From: Pagrus major
Taxonomy: Eukaryota; Chordata; Actinopteri; Spariformes; Sparidae
Length of the DNA: 64,000 bases
Reading direction: 5' to 3'
Assembly: GCF_040436345.1 (NCBI RefSeq)
Contig: NC_133238.1
Location: 4,169,150 to 4,233,149 of the forward strand
Part shown: piece after piece, positions 49,863 to 62,670 of the stretch
Position numbering within the stretch: position 1 is the stretch's first letter
How the letters are laid out: each line of letters opens with the position of its first letter
Notes under the pieces: model-generated
Told to the model about the DNA's origin: nothing
Databases searched by the model: none
The model's input: the letters and a program-made list of their open reading frames with translations, nothing else
Program-made: the position numbers and the translations under genes

Positions 49863-52800
49863 ATGGATTCGGACAGGACCGTGCTGGTGACAGGAGGCTC
49901 AGGATTCATGTGAGTTCACCTTGCTAATGAAGTCATATGGATAAACAGGATGTTAGTTAATGTGTAATGTTAGTGTAATGTTAGTTATTACCGGCACACT
50001 GAGCTCGCTCGACACCTGCAACCAAACTATTACAGTTTTTCTCTATTACAGTTCAAGCTTAGAATGAAATGTGTCCAGTAACATTATGTCAGACTTAGCT
50101 GACTGGTGAGCTGTAATTTTTCTTTCTCAAATACTACACTACAGTGGGTTACACTGATGTCAGTCCAGCTCGAAAATTAATACGGAATATATAAATAATG
50201 GATTCATAGTACTGGTATCGTAGGCAACTGGACGTGTTTCAGTTTCTTGAAGACACTTCATCTCTTATTCAAGAGGCTTCTAACTAACTGGAGGGGAGTT
50301 GCAGGCTTTTAAACTCTGTGTGGGAGTGTCCTTACAGAGTCCTTAAGGACACATGTGGGTCGTTGACTTAACCAGCCTTCATGTCGGTTGCTAAGGCTAG
50401 GTGAGCCCAGGTGTGAATGGTTGTTAGGCTGTCTGGGAAGGGAACTCAGTACAGCATTGTAGGTGGGTGATAAGTCATGTCTTAGGCCACCTCCTCTGTT
50501 CAAAGACCGCCGTTCCAGTTTGACATAGACGGAGTCTTTCACTCCTCTTTCAAACCATCTGTCTTCTCTAGACAAGATGTTTACATTGTTGTCCTCAAAG
50601 GAATGATTTTCCTCCTTCAGATGTAAGTGGACAGCAGAGTCTTGACCTGAGGAGTTGGCCCTCCTGTGTTGTGCCATTCGTTTATGGAGAGGTTGTTTTG
50701 TCTCCCCAATGTACAAATCTGTGCAGTCCTGGCTGCATTGAACAGCATAAACTACATTACTCTGTTTATGCCTGGGTGTTTTGTCCTTAGGATGGACAAG
50801 TTTCTGCCTCAGTGTGTTGGTAGGTTTAAAGTCAACTGGGATATGATGTTTATTTAAGATCGTCCGAGTTTCTCAGATGTTCCTGCAACATAAGGAATGA
50901 CCACGTTGTTACGTTTTCTCATCTCCTCCTCTCTGTCTGCTCTAGATCTTTTAGAAGGGTTTTGACAAAAGTCCAGTTTGGGTAGCAACATGTTTTAAGT
51001 GCTCCCCTGATGTGCTTCTGTTCCTTCGCCTTCCCCTCTGACTTAGTGGGCATGGTCTCAGCCTGATGGTTCGAGGCTCTGATGACCCCCAGCTTGTGCT
51101 CCAGTGGGTGATGAGAGTCATACAGCAAGTATTAATCTGTGTGTAGGTTTTCTGTACACCTCAATGTTGAGGCTTCTGCCTCTTCAATGTGTACTGCACA
51201 GTCCAAGAAGGGCAGACTGTCTCCTCTGACATCTTCCCGTGTGAACTTGATGTTCTTGTCCACAGCATTTATATGTTCTGTGAAGGCTTCCACTTCCCTT
51301 GTTCTGATTTTGACCAAGGTGTTGTCAACATACCTGAACCAGTGGAGCAGTTCCTGTGAAGGTAATCAAGGTTCTGCTCTCCACTTCTTCCATGTAGAGG
51401 GTGGCCACTATTGGAGACACTGTGAGTCCATGGCACAGTTGTGCTTCTGTCTGTAGAAACCTTCACTGTACTGGAAGTAGGTGGTTGTCAGACAGAGGTC
51501 CAGTAAGGCACAAATGTGGTCTGTGGTGAAGTTGGTTCTGCTGGACAGAGTGCTGTCCTGTAGCAGGCTTCACCATCCTAACAGCTTCTTGAGTGGGAAT
51601 GCATGTAAAAAGTGAGGTGACATCATAATAAACCATTTGTTCCCTTCATTGTGTATCTTGGGGAGTCCACAGATACATGGGATGGCTTCCCCAGGGTAAA
51701 GTCTGTAGTATAATGGCCTGTCAATGGCTTTGTCCTTTTCCAGTTTTCGCAGATATTCTGTAACCTTCTTTTTGTAGCTATTGGTAGGATCTCACCTCAG
51801 AGTCTCTAAGGTGTTAGTATCACTAAGCAGATCAGTGACTTTGGTGTGGTAGTCCGCTGTGTTTAGCACTACAATGCATCTCCCTTTGTCTGCCGGCAAG
51901 ATAGTGATGTTCTGGTCTCTTTGAGTGATGCCAGGGCCTTCCTTTCCTCAGTAGTGAGGTTGGAGGGGGGTACTTTTGCATTAGCAAGAGCGGCTGATAC
52001 CTTCAATCGTAGCTGTTCTGCCTCTGTGTCTGCCAGCTTGTTGTTTCTGATGGCTGATTCTGTTGCTGTGATGAGATCTACTACCGGTATCTGTTCTGGA
52101 GTTACTGCAAAGTTCCTTCTCCGTTTGGGTGAGCTCTCTGTTGGACAAGTTCTTCACCCACTTCTCTTGTATGTCCTGATGTGCTGTGTTGTTGATGTCC
52201 TTATTTATCCAGGTGAGAGCTTCTGTTCTATGCAAGTTGCTTTGACGTTTCTGTAAAGTTTGGAATTTTCATGTCTGCTGTTCCTTACCTTTAGTGTGTT
52301 GTGATGCTTGTGCCTTCTCAACAAACTTGGAGACAAGGATAAAAATCATTCCTTTGAGGACAACAATGTAAACATCTTGGCCAGAGAAGACAGATGGTTT
52401 GAAAGAGGAGTGAAAGAATCCATCTATGTCCAACTGGAACAGCCGTCTTTGAACAGAGGAGGTGGCCTAAGACATGACTTATCACCCACCTACAATGCTG
52501 TACTGAGTTCCCTCCCCAGACAGCTTAACAACCATTCACACCTAGGCTCACCTAGCCTTAGCAACCCACATGAAGGCCGGTTGGGTCAACGACAATGTTT
52601 AGCTCTGTCTCATATGTCTCATATGTCTCTCCACCTCCCCGTCTCTCTCTCCAGTGGCTCCCATCTTGTATGTTCACTGGTCTACAGACACCCTGACTGG
52701 AGAATCATTAACCTGGATAATGTAAGTGAACACTCTGTGTGTGTTACAGCTGACAGTAGCTGTTTTTATACTGGACAGCAACCCGCCAATTTGGCTGTCC

Positions 52801-55800
52801 TTTTTGTGGCTAGGTCCACGAATTTAGACAGACCGCGGCATATTGGGGGTCTGTTTTGGTCTGCCGGACGTCAAGATGAGCAACTGGAAAGCCGCTGAGA
52901 TCCAGGAAATGCTAACAATCACAGCTGAGAGAATCGTCAATAACCAGATCACTCATCACTGTTCACGCCCAACTTTGTGCTTTACGTCACGTCACATAAT
53001 TACGCCTACCCCAGTGGCGGCTTTTTTGCAAAGGAGGAATATTACACCTCCGTTTCACATAGACAAGACGGCAGATTGCAGCCTTTACCTGGCTGCAAAT
53101 GTGGTGCATTTTCTAACTAAAAGGGGCTAGAGTCAGCTGACTGTCCTTGTCCATGAATATATAGAGGTACATTATTCAGTGTTGAGCTACTGTCCCATTT
53201 AGAGCTTAATATAACACTCTGAGAAGGCAGTGAATACTTGCCTCTGACCTCCTGTGTGCTGTATGTACTGTAGCATAAACATGTGTCATTGATCTGTGAT
53301 CTCTTCAGCTGGATTATTGCTGCAGCCCCAGGAGTCTGGAGAGTGTTCAAGACAGAGCGAATTACACCTTTATCAGAGTGAGTGCTGCTGACATGTGTAT
53401 TAAAAACTAGAGATACTCTGAGTACACTCTCTGATGTAGTGATCTCAGATAAACCTGCTTTGTTAAATACCAATAAATACATCATAAAGATACACTTCTG
53501 TCTTTCGTTATAAGTATTAAACTTCCAATATTGTGGTGATACAAAGCTGGTTGAAAATCTCTTAAACGTTCCTCTAAATCACCTCCTTTCTTCAACAGGG
53601 AGATGTGTGTAACTTTCGGTTGGTAAAGCACATCTTCAACACAGAAAACATTGATGTGATCTTCCACCTGGCGGCCAAAACGCACGTCGGTGAGCAGGAG
53701 TTGTTCTAGTTTTCTTACATGCAGAATTTACTGTACTGATTTAGTAATCTTTTAAGTAATTTTTTTTTCTTTGGCTCAGAGTCGTCGTTTGAAACTCCGT
53801 CTAGCTTCCAACGTGTTAATATCGATGGAACCAGAGTTTTACTTGCAGCTGCTCATCAGGCCCAACACCAGCTGCAACGTTTAATCTATGTCAGCACTGA
53901 TGAAGTGTACGGAGCGAGTCTGGACGCGGTCAGTGGATTTTCAACTGATGGACTGTTGAAGTTTTGAGTCATTTAGTGATTTATTTTCATGAACTGGGAT
54001 ATTGTGTGTTTGCTCTGTGCAGGTGTTTGATGAGAGCAGTCCAGTGAGGCCCTCCAACCCATACTCTGCTACAAAAGCAGCTGCAGAGTACCTGGTCAGA
54101 TCCTACTGGGACAAATATAAGGTACACATGGCTATTAAGGTTGTACTGGTTTTAGCATGTTTTCTAATGATTAATCACAAACTTTCTCCAGTTTCAGCAG
54201 CTGAATTGTGAGAACTTGGTCGGACAAAGTGAGCAATATCATGACATCACCTTGGGCTTTCAGAAGTTGTAATGGACTAATGTTGCCATTAAAAATGTGT
54301 GAATATGAGCAGCGGCCATGTTAGTTTTTTTGTTGTTGTTTCATATTTAGCTTTTCCAGTGCATGTTCACATGGGTTGGAATAATGTAGCAGAAAAGTTC
54401 AGCTTTGATTTGCTTTAGTAGATGCAGCTGGATGTTTCAGTTTCAGGGCCATGACTACCTATAGTGTATCAGATTAGATGAGGATGAGGCAAGTTTATTT
54501 TTATAGCACCATTCAGACACAAGGGAATTCAAAGAGCATTACAGGGGCATAGAAATAAAAAATAAGACATCCAGAAAAATTTAAAAATAATTATAAAGCA
54601 AAAATTAGTTGATAAAAATTTGAAGAAATTGCAATTCACAGAAGCAGGAGGTTAAAAAGAGGTTATGTATCTATGTAATTGCCTGTTTTGTTAGTGTTGA
54701 TCTTTAAACTGGTCTCAGATCTGATTCGATTTTACAGTCTGCTGATCCAGTAATCCAGGTTTAGTCCATGTTAAATACTGCTCTGTTGATCTTTCTCAAG
54801 TTTCCCATCATCATCACCAGGAGCAACAACATCTACGGGCCCAGGCAGTACACTGAGAAGGTACAGAACCCCAACCGACAACAGTTGGTCATTTATGTGC
54901 CTCCATGCCGGTGACAGCGGCAACATGTTTTCAGGTTGTGTCCCATTCTCGTGAATGACATATCTCAAGAATGCCTTAAGGGAATTTCTTCAACTTTGGC
55001 ACAAACGTCCACTTGGACTCAAAGCTGAACCGATGAGAATTTGGTGGTCAAAGCTCACTGTTATCTGACACAACACATTTTTGGTCATTCATCTGATAAC
55101 TATCGCAAAACCTCTTCTGTTACTTGTCTAACAAGTCCGACTTCACTGTGACATCACAATATTCTGGCCATTATTCAACGCTACAGCTCAGGAACTGCAA
55201 CTTGATTGGTGTGTGGCAGTATACGACCACAAAGCGGTAATTCTAGTCCTGGATAGATTTGATTGTTGCCTGGCTCACTTTGCTTATAAATCCTCTCACC
55301 AAATGGTAAATGGACTTGCATTTCTATTGCACTTTTCCAGTATACAGACCGCTCAAAGCACTTTACAACACTTACAACACAGGCTACCATGCAAGGTGCC
55401 AACTGCTCATCAGCAGCAATTTGGAGTAATGTAGTATCTAGCTGGGGGAGCCGAGGGATTCGAACCAGACCTTCTGATTACTACACGATCCGCTCTACCT
55501 CCTGAGCTACAGCCGCCCCCAAGCATCACCACTGGTGCATGGTTCTTTTCCTATAAGGGTTTAATCTCTGATTGGTCCGTTTGTGCAATTTAACACTTTG
55601 AAGCCACAACTGGACCCGTACAAGATCTTTGCAGTGTTATGTAACAACATTCTATCTGCTGTGTTTCTTTTCCGTTATAACACTTACGTTTACTCTATTG
55701 TACTCCATTTGACCTCATTTAGCTGCTTTAAAGAGGTTAGACAACCTCTTCCAAAAGAATAATGATGCAGTGTTTTGTACTTGATATGAACCAGTTAATC

Positions 55801-58800
55801 TTCAGTTGGAAAAAGTTTCGCAGGTTTTAAACCCACCACGTAAACAAGAGTCATCCTTGACTTTATTTAAATTCAACACAACATCATCTTACAGTGATAA
55901 TGCTGCTGTGTTCTCTGACTGAAAACCACCAATCATCTTGTTGATCTTTCAGGTCATTCCAAGGTTTCTCACCCTCTTGCAGATGAACAAGAAATGGTAG
56001 GTGTGTTTGAACTTTATTTGAGTTTACACTTACAAACCTTGTTGTTATAATCCAGCTACAGTATTTGTCTAAAATACAACCACGATTCCAAACAAAATGG
56101 GAAACTGAACAGAATGTAATCAATTGCAAATTGTATTCAAAATAAGCAGATATTTACAAAAAACAATGAAGTTGATGAGGTAAAATATTAAATATATTGC
56201 CTGAGGAAGCCTCCTCACTCTGTTATCCTCCCTCTCCTCCTCTTTAAGCACTCTCTGTCCCTTCACCTCCCGACCAGCACGATTTTTGTGACAAATGCAC
56301 TTATTGTAAGTTGCTTTGGACAAAAGCGTCTGCTAAATGCCCTAAATGTAAATGTAAATTGCCTGTTCTGCTTTCAATTGAGTATATGTCCCAGCATTAT
56401 AGGAATCAGGGTTGTAGTACATTCTGACTTGGGTTTCTTTTCCTTCTCTGTGCTGCAGCACTATCCAGGGAACCCTTCCTAAATCCCGCCATTTCCTGTT
56501 TGTCGATGATGCCATCAGTGCCTTCCTGCTGGTTCTGGAGAAAGGGGTTGTGGGAGAAATCTACAATGTGGGAACCAGCTGTGAGATACCCATCATACAA
56601 CTGGCCAGGGAACTTGTTACAATGGTGTGTTTAGGAACTGTTGTTGTAATTTAAACATGTAGCAGGAGGTAGCAAATGTTCAGAAAATCCAGATTTGGGT
56701 CACTCCATGCTGACACAAAATTCAGAACTTTTCACACACTAACAAAATAAATGAAATTCATAGTGCCTTGCAAATTCCTACAGCTGTACTCCAAATACTT
56801 TTTTAGTTATGAATATATGAAGTTTGGCCCTCAGAGCTAAATTCCATCTTTTTAGGAGTATTCTAAGCCTCAGTTATCATTTAGTTTTCACCGGATTGAG
56901 CTGAAATGTTGTACTAGACATCCAAGAAACATTCAGAAGGATTTGCAGTATGTGTTCATGTAAATAGTTGTTGCACAGTTCTTTACAGTAATCAAATTGA
57001 GTACCACAGATCTTGCTAAATATAGCTTTCCACTCAGCTAACAAAATAGCTATTTTCTTATTTTTAACTGGATGTATTATTATTTTTTACTGTTTTTCAT
57101 TGCATAGAGGATATTAAGAAGTTATAGCTTTATCTCCTGAAGTAATTGAGTTGGTATGGAACGAGCTGTGTGTCAACTGATAGGAAAATACACAGAAATA
57201 CATAAGATTGCCAGATATCCTTCCTGTAAAGAAAAAAGGTTATTGCACGAGGTTATTATTCTTAAAACTGTTTTATTTTAGGTCAAGAATGTTCCAGACT
57301 CTGAGGTGAATGACTGGCTGGAGTTTGTGCCTGACAGGTGAGTAATCTAATGCAGGAATCAAGATGGAAGTTCTAGGTGCTGTATCGTAGACAACTGGAC
57401 TCGTTTCAGTTTGGCTTCTTCAGTTCTAACTAACTGGAGGGGAGTTGCAGGCTTTTAAACTCTGTGTGGGAGTGTCCTTTCAGAGTCGTTAAGAACACGT
57501 GAGCTCTGACTTTCAGAGTTGTTAGGGCAACTTGTGGGGCGTTGGTCCAACAGGCCTTCATTGGGGTTGCTAAAGCTAGGTGAGCCCAGGTGTGAATGGT
57601 TGTTAAAGGAGTATGAAAGAACATCAAGGAAGCTGGCTGATTACAGGAGCCACCTGCGCTTCAACTTGAGTGTGTGTGTGTGCGTGTGTATGTGTGTGTG
57701 TATTTTGTGCTTGTGATGTACTGATACTGTGCTATGTTTGCTATAGGTTTTTTTTTTTCATTGATGTTCTATAAATATGTGAAGTTTAAATAATGACGTG
57801 TCAAGGGACTAACTCTGGTACAATGCATCAATTGGCAACATTTATATTTAATATTGTACATGGTCCCTCTACAAATAAAGATGAATTAAATAAATGACTG
57901 TTATTATTACTATTAACACAAAGACTGAAGCATCTATCAAATCTATGAGGAAAAACAGCCTCACGTGTCCTTACCAAGGCCAGTTTGACAAGTTGTACAT
58001 TTGTTGCATGAACCTGTCAGGACAGTGAGCTGATTGAGATATCTTAATTGACACTGACACCGACCTTTGACCTCTGCTCTGTAGGCCACATGTTGACCTG
58101 CGCTACCCCATCAAATGTGAGAAATTGCAGCATCTGGGCTGGAGAGCTCATATGTCCTGGGCTGAAGGCATCAGACAGACTGGTACAGTAACACACACAT
58201 ATACCTCTATGGATTTAAGGGCCCTCATTGAAATTAATGCATTTCTCTAGCCTAGAAAGTCTAAATTAGCCTATCAAGATTATTAATAGGCTTGAATGAG
58301 CATTGGAAATAAAAGAACTAGCCTACAATAAATAGAAATAGAGTAGCAAGTCAGAACTATACATGCAGACCTACTTAAGTCCTCCTTGTGTTTGTGAAAA
58401 TGTACAAAATAAAAAGTAGCCTCATTTGATAATAAATAAAACACATAGCAGCAGCCTTGTTTTAAAAAACAGTAAAAAAAAAAATACAAAAAATACAAAA
58501 AAAATAAATAAATTTTAGTCCATTTCAGTGTGAGTTAGTCCTTTTTATCCTCAGCCACATACAGCGATCAACCCTCGGGCTTGAGCATAAAACACAATGA
58601 TATTAACTCAGGATCATTCAATTGATCACAACTTGATAGAACAGATGCAATTATGTGTGTTGGCTGCACATTTTTACTGTCGGAGAATGTAAGAATCACT
58701 GTAGGCCTAAAAAAGTGATGATAAAAAAAATATATTATTCATTTTCATGTAAAATGTCAAAGCCACAGGGAGCCACTGCAGAGGGGCAAAAGAGCTGCAG

Positions 58801-59098
58801 GTTGGGGACCCTTGCCCTAACCCTACTAACTTCAAACACCCCCTTGATGTTGTGAGGACTCACTTTTCAAAGTGTCCTCACTCTGTGGTTAAAAACCAGT
58901 CCCCACTTTGTATCAAGTACACACACGCACACACACACGTCTCTAGTGATTTAAACAAAATATCTATATCAAGAAGGCAGGGTGTAAATTTTTTTTTACA
59001 TTTTGGGTAAATTTTTACCCAAACTACCTGTGTGTATATATGTATGTATATATATGTATGTGTATGTATATGTATATGTGTATATATTTGTGTGTGTA

Positions 59099-59131
<33 letters not shown>

Positions 59132-61881
59132 ATATGTCAAACTGAAGTTGTATAGAGGCTTGGGTTTCAAGGGGATCAAGAATAAACACAGTTTCCTCAC
59201 TAGAATGACGTGGGGCTGCCAAGAAAACAGCATAGGGCCTAAACAGACCAGAAGTTCTGGCTGGCAGTCTAAGAGGAATGAGGTTCTCAGTGAGTCAGGG
59301 ACAGATTCAGAATGGGAGAGAGAGATTCAGAATGAGAGCCACCTGTGTGCCATTCCCCTCCTCTCTTAAGCCTTCACAAATAGGGCATTGTCACACCCTG
59401 ATTGGCTAGGAGGGGAATGCAGTCATTAATTAGGAGCCAGTCTCCACACCCTGCACTCAGGTCATCTGAATCCACTGCAATCAGTCCAGAGGGATTTTGA
59501 AATTAAGCAAAAATACTAAAGATAGCAAGTGCTACACAATGGGACTGCTACAAGCAAGACTGACTAATCCTGTGGGAACACAACCACTATTAATACAATA
59601 ATGCCAACACTATTATTATTGTTAGCCCGCTTGTTAGCCCCCACTGAAATCACACAAAATTTCCCTCAAACAACTATAAATATTTTTAAAGTAGATGAAA
59701 GCAAGCCTTTCTTCCACAGCAAACCCATCTCTAAATTTAAAACCCAAGCACTTATTAACTCTCTCAAAACTTCTATGGCGAAGGATATCTATGGTATGGA
59801 TTGTAAAATGCTTAAATCCCTTAAAGAACATTTAGCCTACCCCATCACACTAACTATCAACCAGTCAATACTACAGGGGATTTTCCCAACTACCTGGAAA
59901 ACCGCAATTGTAACTCTCATATTTAAGTCACATGACCCACTGACCACTTGCAACTACCACCCAATCAGTATCTTACCTGTGATCTCCAAGGTTGCCAAGA
60001 AATGTGTGTCAGAGCAGCTTGTCCCTTCCTCAATATTGGCCCATTCACTCTCCACCCCATGCAGTTCGGCTTCAGGGCCTATCACTCCGCTGAAACAGCT
60101 AGTTGCCTCTTTTTAGAAAAGGTCAGAGCTATGGCTGACAAGGGGGATGTGGTTGGCTGTATTTTTAGACCTTCGTAAGGCCTTTGATACTGTCAATCAC
60201 CACATCCTAATAGCCAAACTGTCTGCATTTAACTTCGCCCCACTGACACGCAAAATGATTGAGTCATACCTAAATGGTGGAAATCAACACGTCTCCGTGA
60301 ACAATCATCGTTCTCCGAGTCTCAACCTCCACACTGGAGTACCACAAGGATCAATACTCAGCCCACTTCTGTTTAGTCTATATATCAATGATCTACCATC
60401 GGTTTGCCCGGAAATCAACACTCTAATGTATGTGGACGACACAGTAATATATGTGCATGCCAGCATGAAACAACTGGCTGCTGCCAAACTCACCACAGCG
60501 ATGGATCAAATTACCAACTGGCTAAAGCGCTCCTGCCTCCAACTCAACCTCAATACAACTGTAGGAATGTTCTTCACTAAAATTCAATGTAACATCATCC
60601 CGAATATTACAATCTCCGGTAAAAACATTAGTATTGTTCCACATTTCAAATATCTGGGCATCACCGTTGACTGCAATCTTTCCTTTAAAACACACATTAC
60701 AAAAGTGTGCAATAGGGTCAAGTTTAACCTGGCCAATTTTAAATACATCAGAAATACACTAACTTTTAATGCTGCAAAACTGTTTATGGATGCCATGATC
60801 ACGTCACATCTCACATACTGTTTGACAAGCTGGGGACAAACTGGGGACAGACTAACAGCTCAACATTACAACCATTAGCAACCCTTTACAAAAAACCATC
60901 AAAGTACTGGATCAAAAGCCTAACAGTTCACATCACTGCATCATTTTAAAAAAACTACTGAGCTGGGAAGATATAATTAAATACAAAAACATCTGCCTGG
61001 TCTTCAAAATCCTCCATAACATCGCCCCTCCCCCTCTCAGCTCATTTATAATCCAACATAACAGCAGTCATAACACTAGAAGCACCACAAGAGGTGACCT
61101 TGTAACCCCATTCAGGAAAAGCACATTCGGTCAATCATCATTCTCAGTCAGAGCCATACAAAACTGGAATTCACTGCCCGCCATCATCAAAGACGTAATT
61201 ACATACTCCACCTTCACCAAACACCTCAAAACATAGCTATCAGACAACTATAACTGCAAACATTAACCCCCGTCAAACGTGATATGTGACGTAGTCATTA
61301 TCTGTTGCCGCTCCATGCCTTGTATGTACCATTTTTTTAATTTGGTTTTATTTAACTTCTTTGTATTTATTTTCCACATTCGTTCTTTTTATCCCTTGCA
61401 TCCCCTTGTAATATTAGCTAGTCAAGATTGTCTATTCTGTCAATTGACCGGGGACTACAGCGGGAAATTAGCCGTAAAGGCTAAAGCTGCTCCTTTTACT
61501 GTAAAGTTTATTAAAGGAGATTGTCCATGTCTTAATAAACAAATAAACTAAACTAAACTAAAACTTAGCTAACGCTTCTAAAGCCTTGAGTGCCACCAGT
61601 GCCTCAGTTATTGTGGTATTTTGTTAATTACACTACTTCTGCCGAGTACCAGAACTATCGTCCGTAATCCTTTCTCCAATGACCTCCTCAGGAAACTCGT
61701 GGATGAGCACAAGAAGAGAAATCTACACCTTGGTTTCCTGTACATGATGTGATCCTTGATTCCTGTGTTTTGTGTTTGTCTTTTAGTCAATTGGTATCGA
61801 GACAACCCAAACTTCTGGTCAGACACAAGCGAGGACCAAGGACCAATCAGAGATGAGCTTGAAAAAGCTACCAACAAATAA
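49863..61881 (+). CDS. tgds: TGDS, dTDP-D-glucose 4,6-dehydratase family enzyme
   Basis: Twelve coding exons: 49863-49909, 52655-52721, 53309-53377, 53599-53689, 53780-53928, 54023-54121, 54801-54860, 55953-55996, 56459-56624, 57282-57337, 58085-58182 and 61787-61881 (stop TAA). They total 1041 bases, 346 residues, near the human length of 350. The protein is an extended short-chain dehydrogenase. It has the NAD-binding GGSGFIG (residues 11-17), STDEVYG with Thr131-Asp132-Glu133, and the catalytic Tyr155 and Lys159 in NPYSATK. The family converts nucleotide-glucose to the 4-keto-6-deoxy sugar; the vertebrate substrate is less certain, and human mutations cause Catel-Manzke syndrome. All phases fit. 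The donor after exon 5 is GTCAGT rather than GTRAGT. Introns 1, 10 and 11 hold Penelope and LINE elements. Confidence 0.95.
50212..52260 (-). mobile_element. Penelope-like element (RT plus GIY-YIG), degenerate
   Basis: The minus strand carries, in order, an RT N-terminal region (HQDIQEKWVKNLSNRELTQT; ILPADKGRCIVVLNTADYHT), an RT core piece (AIPCICGLPKIHNEG), KFTREDVRGDSLPFLDCAVH, and the GIY-YIG endonuclease part (YIGETKQPLHKRMAQHRRAN, FEDNNVNILSREDRWFERGV). This order, RT then C-terminal GIY-YIG, defines Penelope-like retroelements. Several frameshifts and stops make it inactive. It fills most of TGDS intron 1 in antisense. Confidence 0.9.
52320..52600 (+). mobile_element. Penelope-like element C-terminal fragment, inverted
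   Basis: The plus strand reads NHSFEDNNVNILAREDRWFE, RGVKESIYVQLEQPSLNRGG and GLRHDLSPTYNAVLSSLPRQ. It is the same endonuclease end as in the adjacent minus-strand element, but in the opposite orientation and starting right at that element's 5' end. It ends about 55 bases before TGDS exon 2. Confidence 0.9.
52722..53308. other. TGDS intron 2, possible DNA-transposon remnant
   Basis: Around 52876-52950 the plus strand reads MSNWKAAEIQEMLTITAERI and VNNQIT. It recalls the start of a Myb/SANT-like transposon protein, but the match is too short to assign. The rest has no recognised feature. Confidence 0.35.
54484..54640. repeat. Dispersed SINE-like repeat
   Basis: AGTTTATTTTTATAGCACCA and TTCAAAGAGCATTACAGGGG are wording I recognise from a common fish interspersed repeat with an A-rich end. 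It is in the TGDS intron between exons 6 and 7. Confidence 0.5.
55305..55519 (-). repeat. tRNA-derived SINE
   Basis: On the minus strand the element begins GGGGGCGGCTGTAGCTCAGG with A box TAGCTCAGGAGGTAGAGCGG. The B box is GGTTCGAATCCC. Then follows the body AATTGCTGCTGATGAGCAGT and a 3' part ending AAGTCCATTTAC. It is a full-length copy in the TGDS intron between exons 7 and 8. Partial copies occur at 1243-1305 and 5425-5645. Confidence 0.75.
56195..56365 (+). repeat. LINE/SINE 3' tail
   Basis: GTAAGTTGCTTTGGACAAAA, GCGTCTGCTAAATGCC and then repeated AAATGTAAATG units form the well-known 3' tail shared by fish L2-type LINEs and their SINEs. TGDS intron 8. Confidence 0.7.
57363..57610 (-). 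mobile_element. Penelope-like element 3'-end fragment
   Basis: It matches 50217-50430 closely: GTATCGTAGACAACTGGACT, then CTAACTAACTGGAGGGGAGT, AAACTCTGTGTGGGAGTGTC and TGAGCCCAGGTGTGAATGGT. It contains the 3' untranslated region and the last codons of the element. It starts 25 bases after TGDS exon 10. Confidence 0.85.
57668..57705. repeat. (GT)n microsatellite
   Basis: About 38 bases of slightly interrupted GT repeat in TGDS intron 10. Confidence 0.85.
59030..59135. repeat. (TATG)n/(TA)n microsatellite
   Basis: About 100 bases of GTAT/GTATAT repeats in TGDS intron 11. The open frames on both strands here are low-complexity artefacts (Tyr/Ile/His repeats). Confidence 0.9.
59601..61560 (+). 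mobile_element. LINE retrotransposon (L2/CR1-like), frameshifted, with short tandem tail
   Basis: The plus strand holds a nearly continuous RT region: KTAIVTLIFKSHDPLTTCNY, QFGFRAYHSAETASCLFLEK, LDLRKAFDTVNHHILIAKLS, TGVPQGSILSPLLFSLYIND, then MYVDDTVIYVHASM with the catalytic Asp pair. The C-terminus is VRAIQNWNSLPAIIKDVITY. Frameshifts near 60040, 60160 and 60860 inactivate it. The 3' end at about 61530-61562 consists of ACAAATAAACTAAACTAAAC-type units, a short tandem tail instead of poly(A). It lies in the sense direction in TGDS intron 11. The 5' end is not visible; no endonuclease was seen. Confidence 0.88.
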
Positions 61882-62670
61882 GTGGGTTCAGCTGTGCCCT
61901 GCTGCTTGACTGACAGATGGAGCAGTGATTTAAATAACTTTACATGATATTTGGGTAACTCAGAGGCTATTATGGCTGCTTTACAACTCAACTCATGAAT
62001 ACTGAACACATGAGCACAGTTTTATTCTTAACTGTCTGAGTGATTGTTGGACCAACAGGCCCTGAAGTGCCAGACAACAGGAAGGCAGCGCCTTCTTTCA
62101 ACCAAAGCAAAGTTTCACCTGGAAATCAATGCACTTTATCGTGACATAATTATTGATTCAGCTAATGTTGATCAGTGGTCTTTTTTGTTTAAAGCTTAAA
62201 CATACTCTATGCAAGTAGGTAGAAACCTGAAAGCTCCATTAAACAATTGACCAACATGCAAAAAGACAATATACAGTTAACTGTGGAAATTTGGCTGAAA
62301 GGCTTAGTGTGACGCAGCTAGGCTGTGTTGGTGCTTCTCTGAGAGAGTTGTGACTGTTCTTTCTTAAAAATCTCTTATTTCCCTGTGAGTGTTTCCTTCA
62401 GAGATCAAATTCTGCAGGTAACTTGTGAATTCAATCACCTGATATTCTGGTGGTCGTCAGCTCAAAACAAGGAAGACTCATGTATTACATGACATACGCT
62501 CAAGTAACAAGGTTACTTTAGCTACTGCTAACATTCAGCAAGGTTAGGTAGAAGTTTTAGTAACTGTAGGTGAACCATGACATTTCAAATTTACATTAAA
62601 CTTTTCACAGCAAAAGCTTTTAAATGAGTTAAAATAGTTGGATTTTATTGTCGGATTAGTTTATAATAAA
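61882..62670 (+). other. tgds: TGDS 3' untranslated region
   Basis: AT-rich sequence after the TGDS stop. AATAAA occurs at 62665-62670 and again at 62792-62797; an ATTAAA variant lies near 62237. Which one is used cannot be told here. Confidence 0.5.

Noticed and set aside
58878-59369. Open frames of about 110 codons on both strands rich in Tyr, Ile, His and Thr
   Set aside because: They are translations of a TATG/TA microsatellite and have no gene-like composition or homology.
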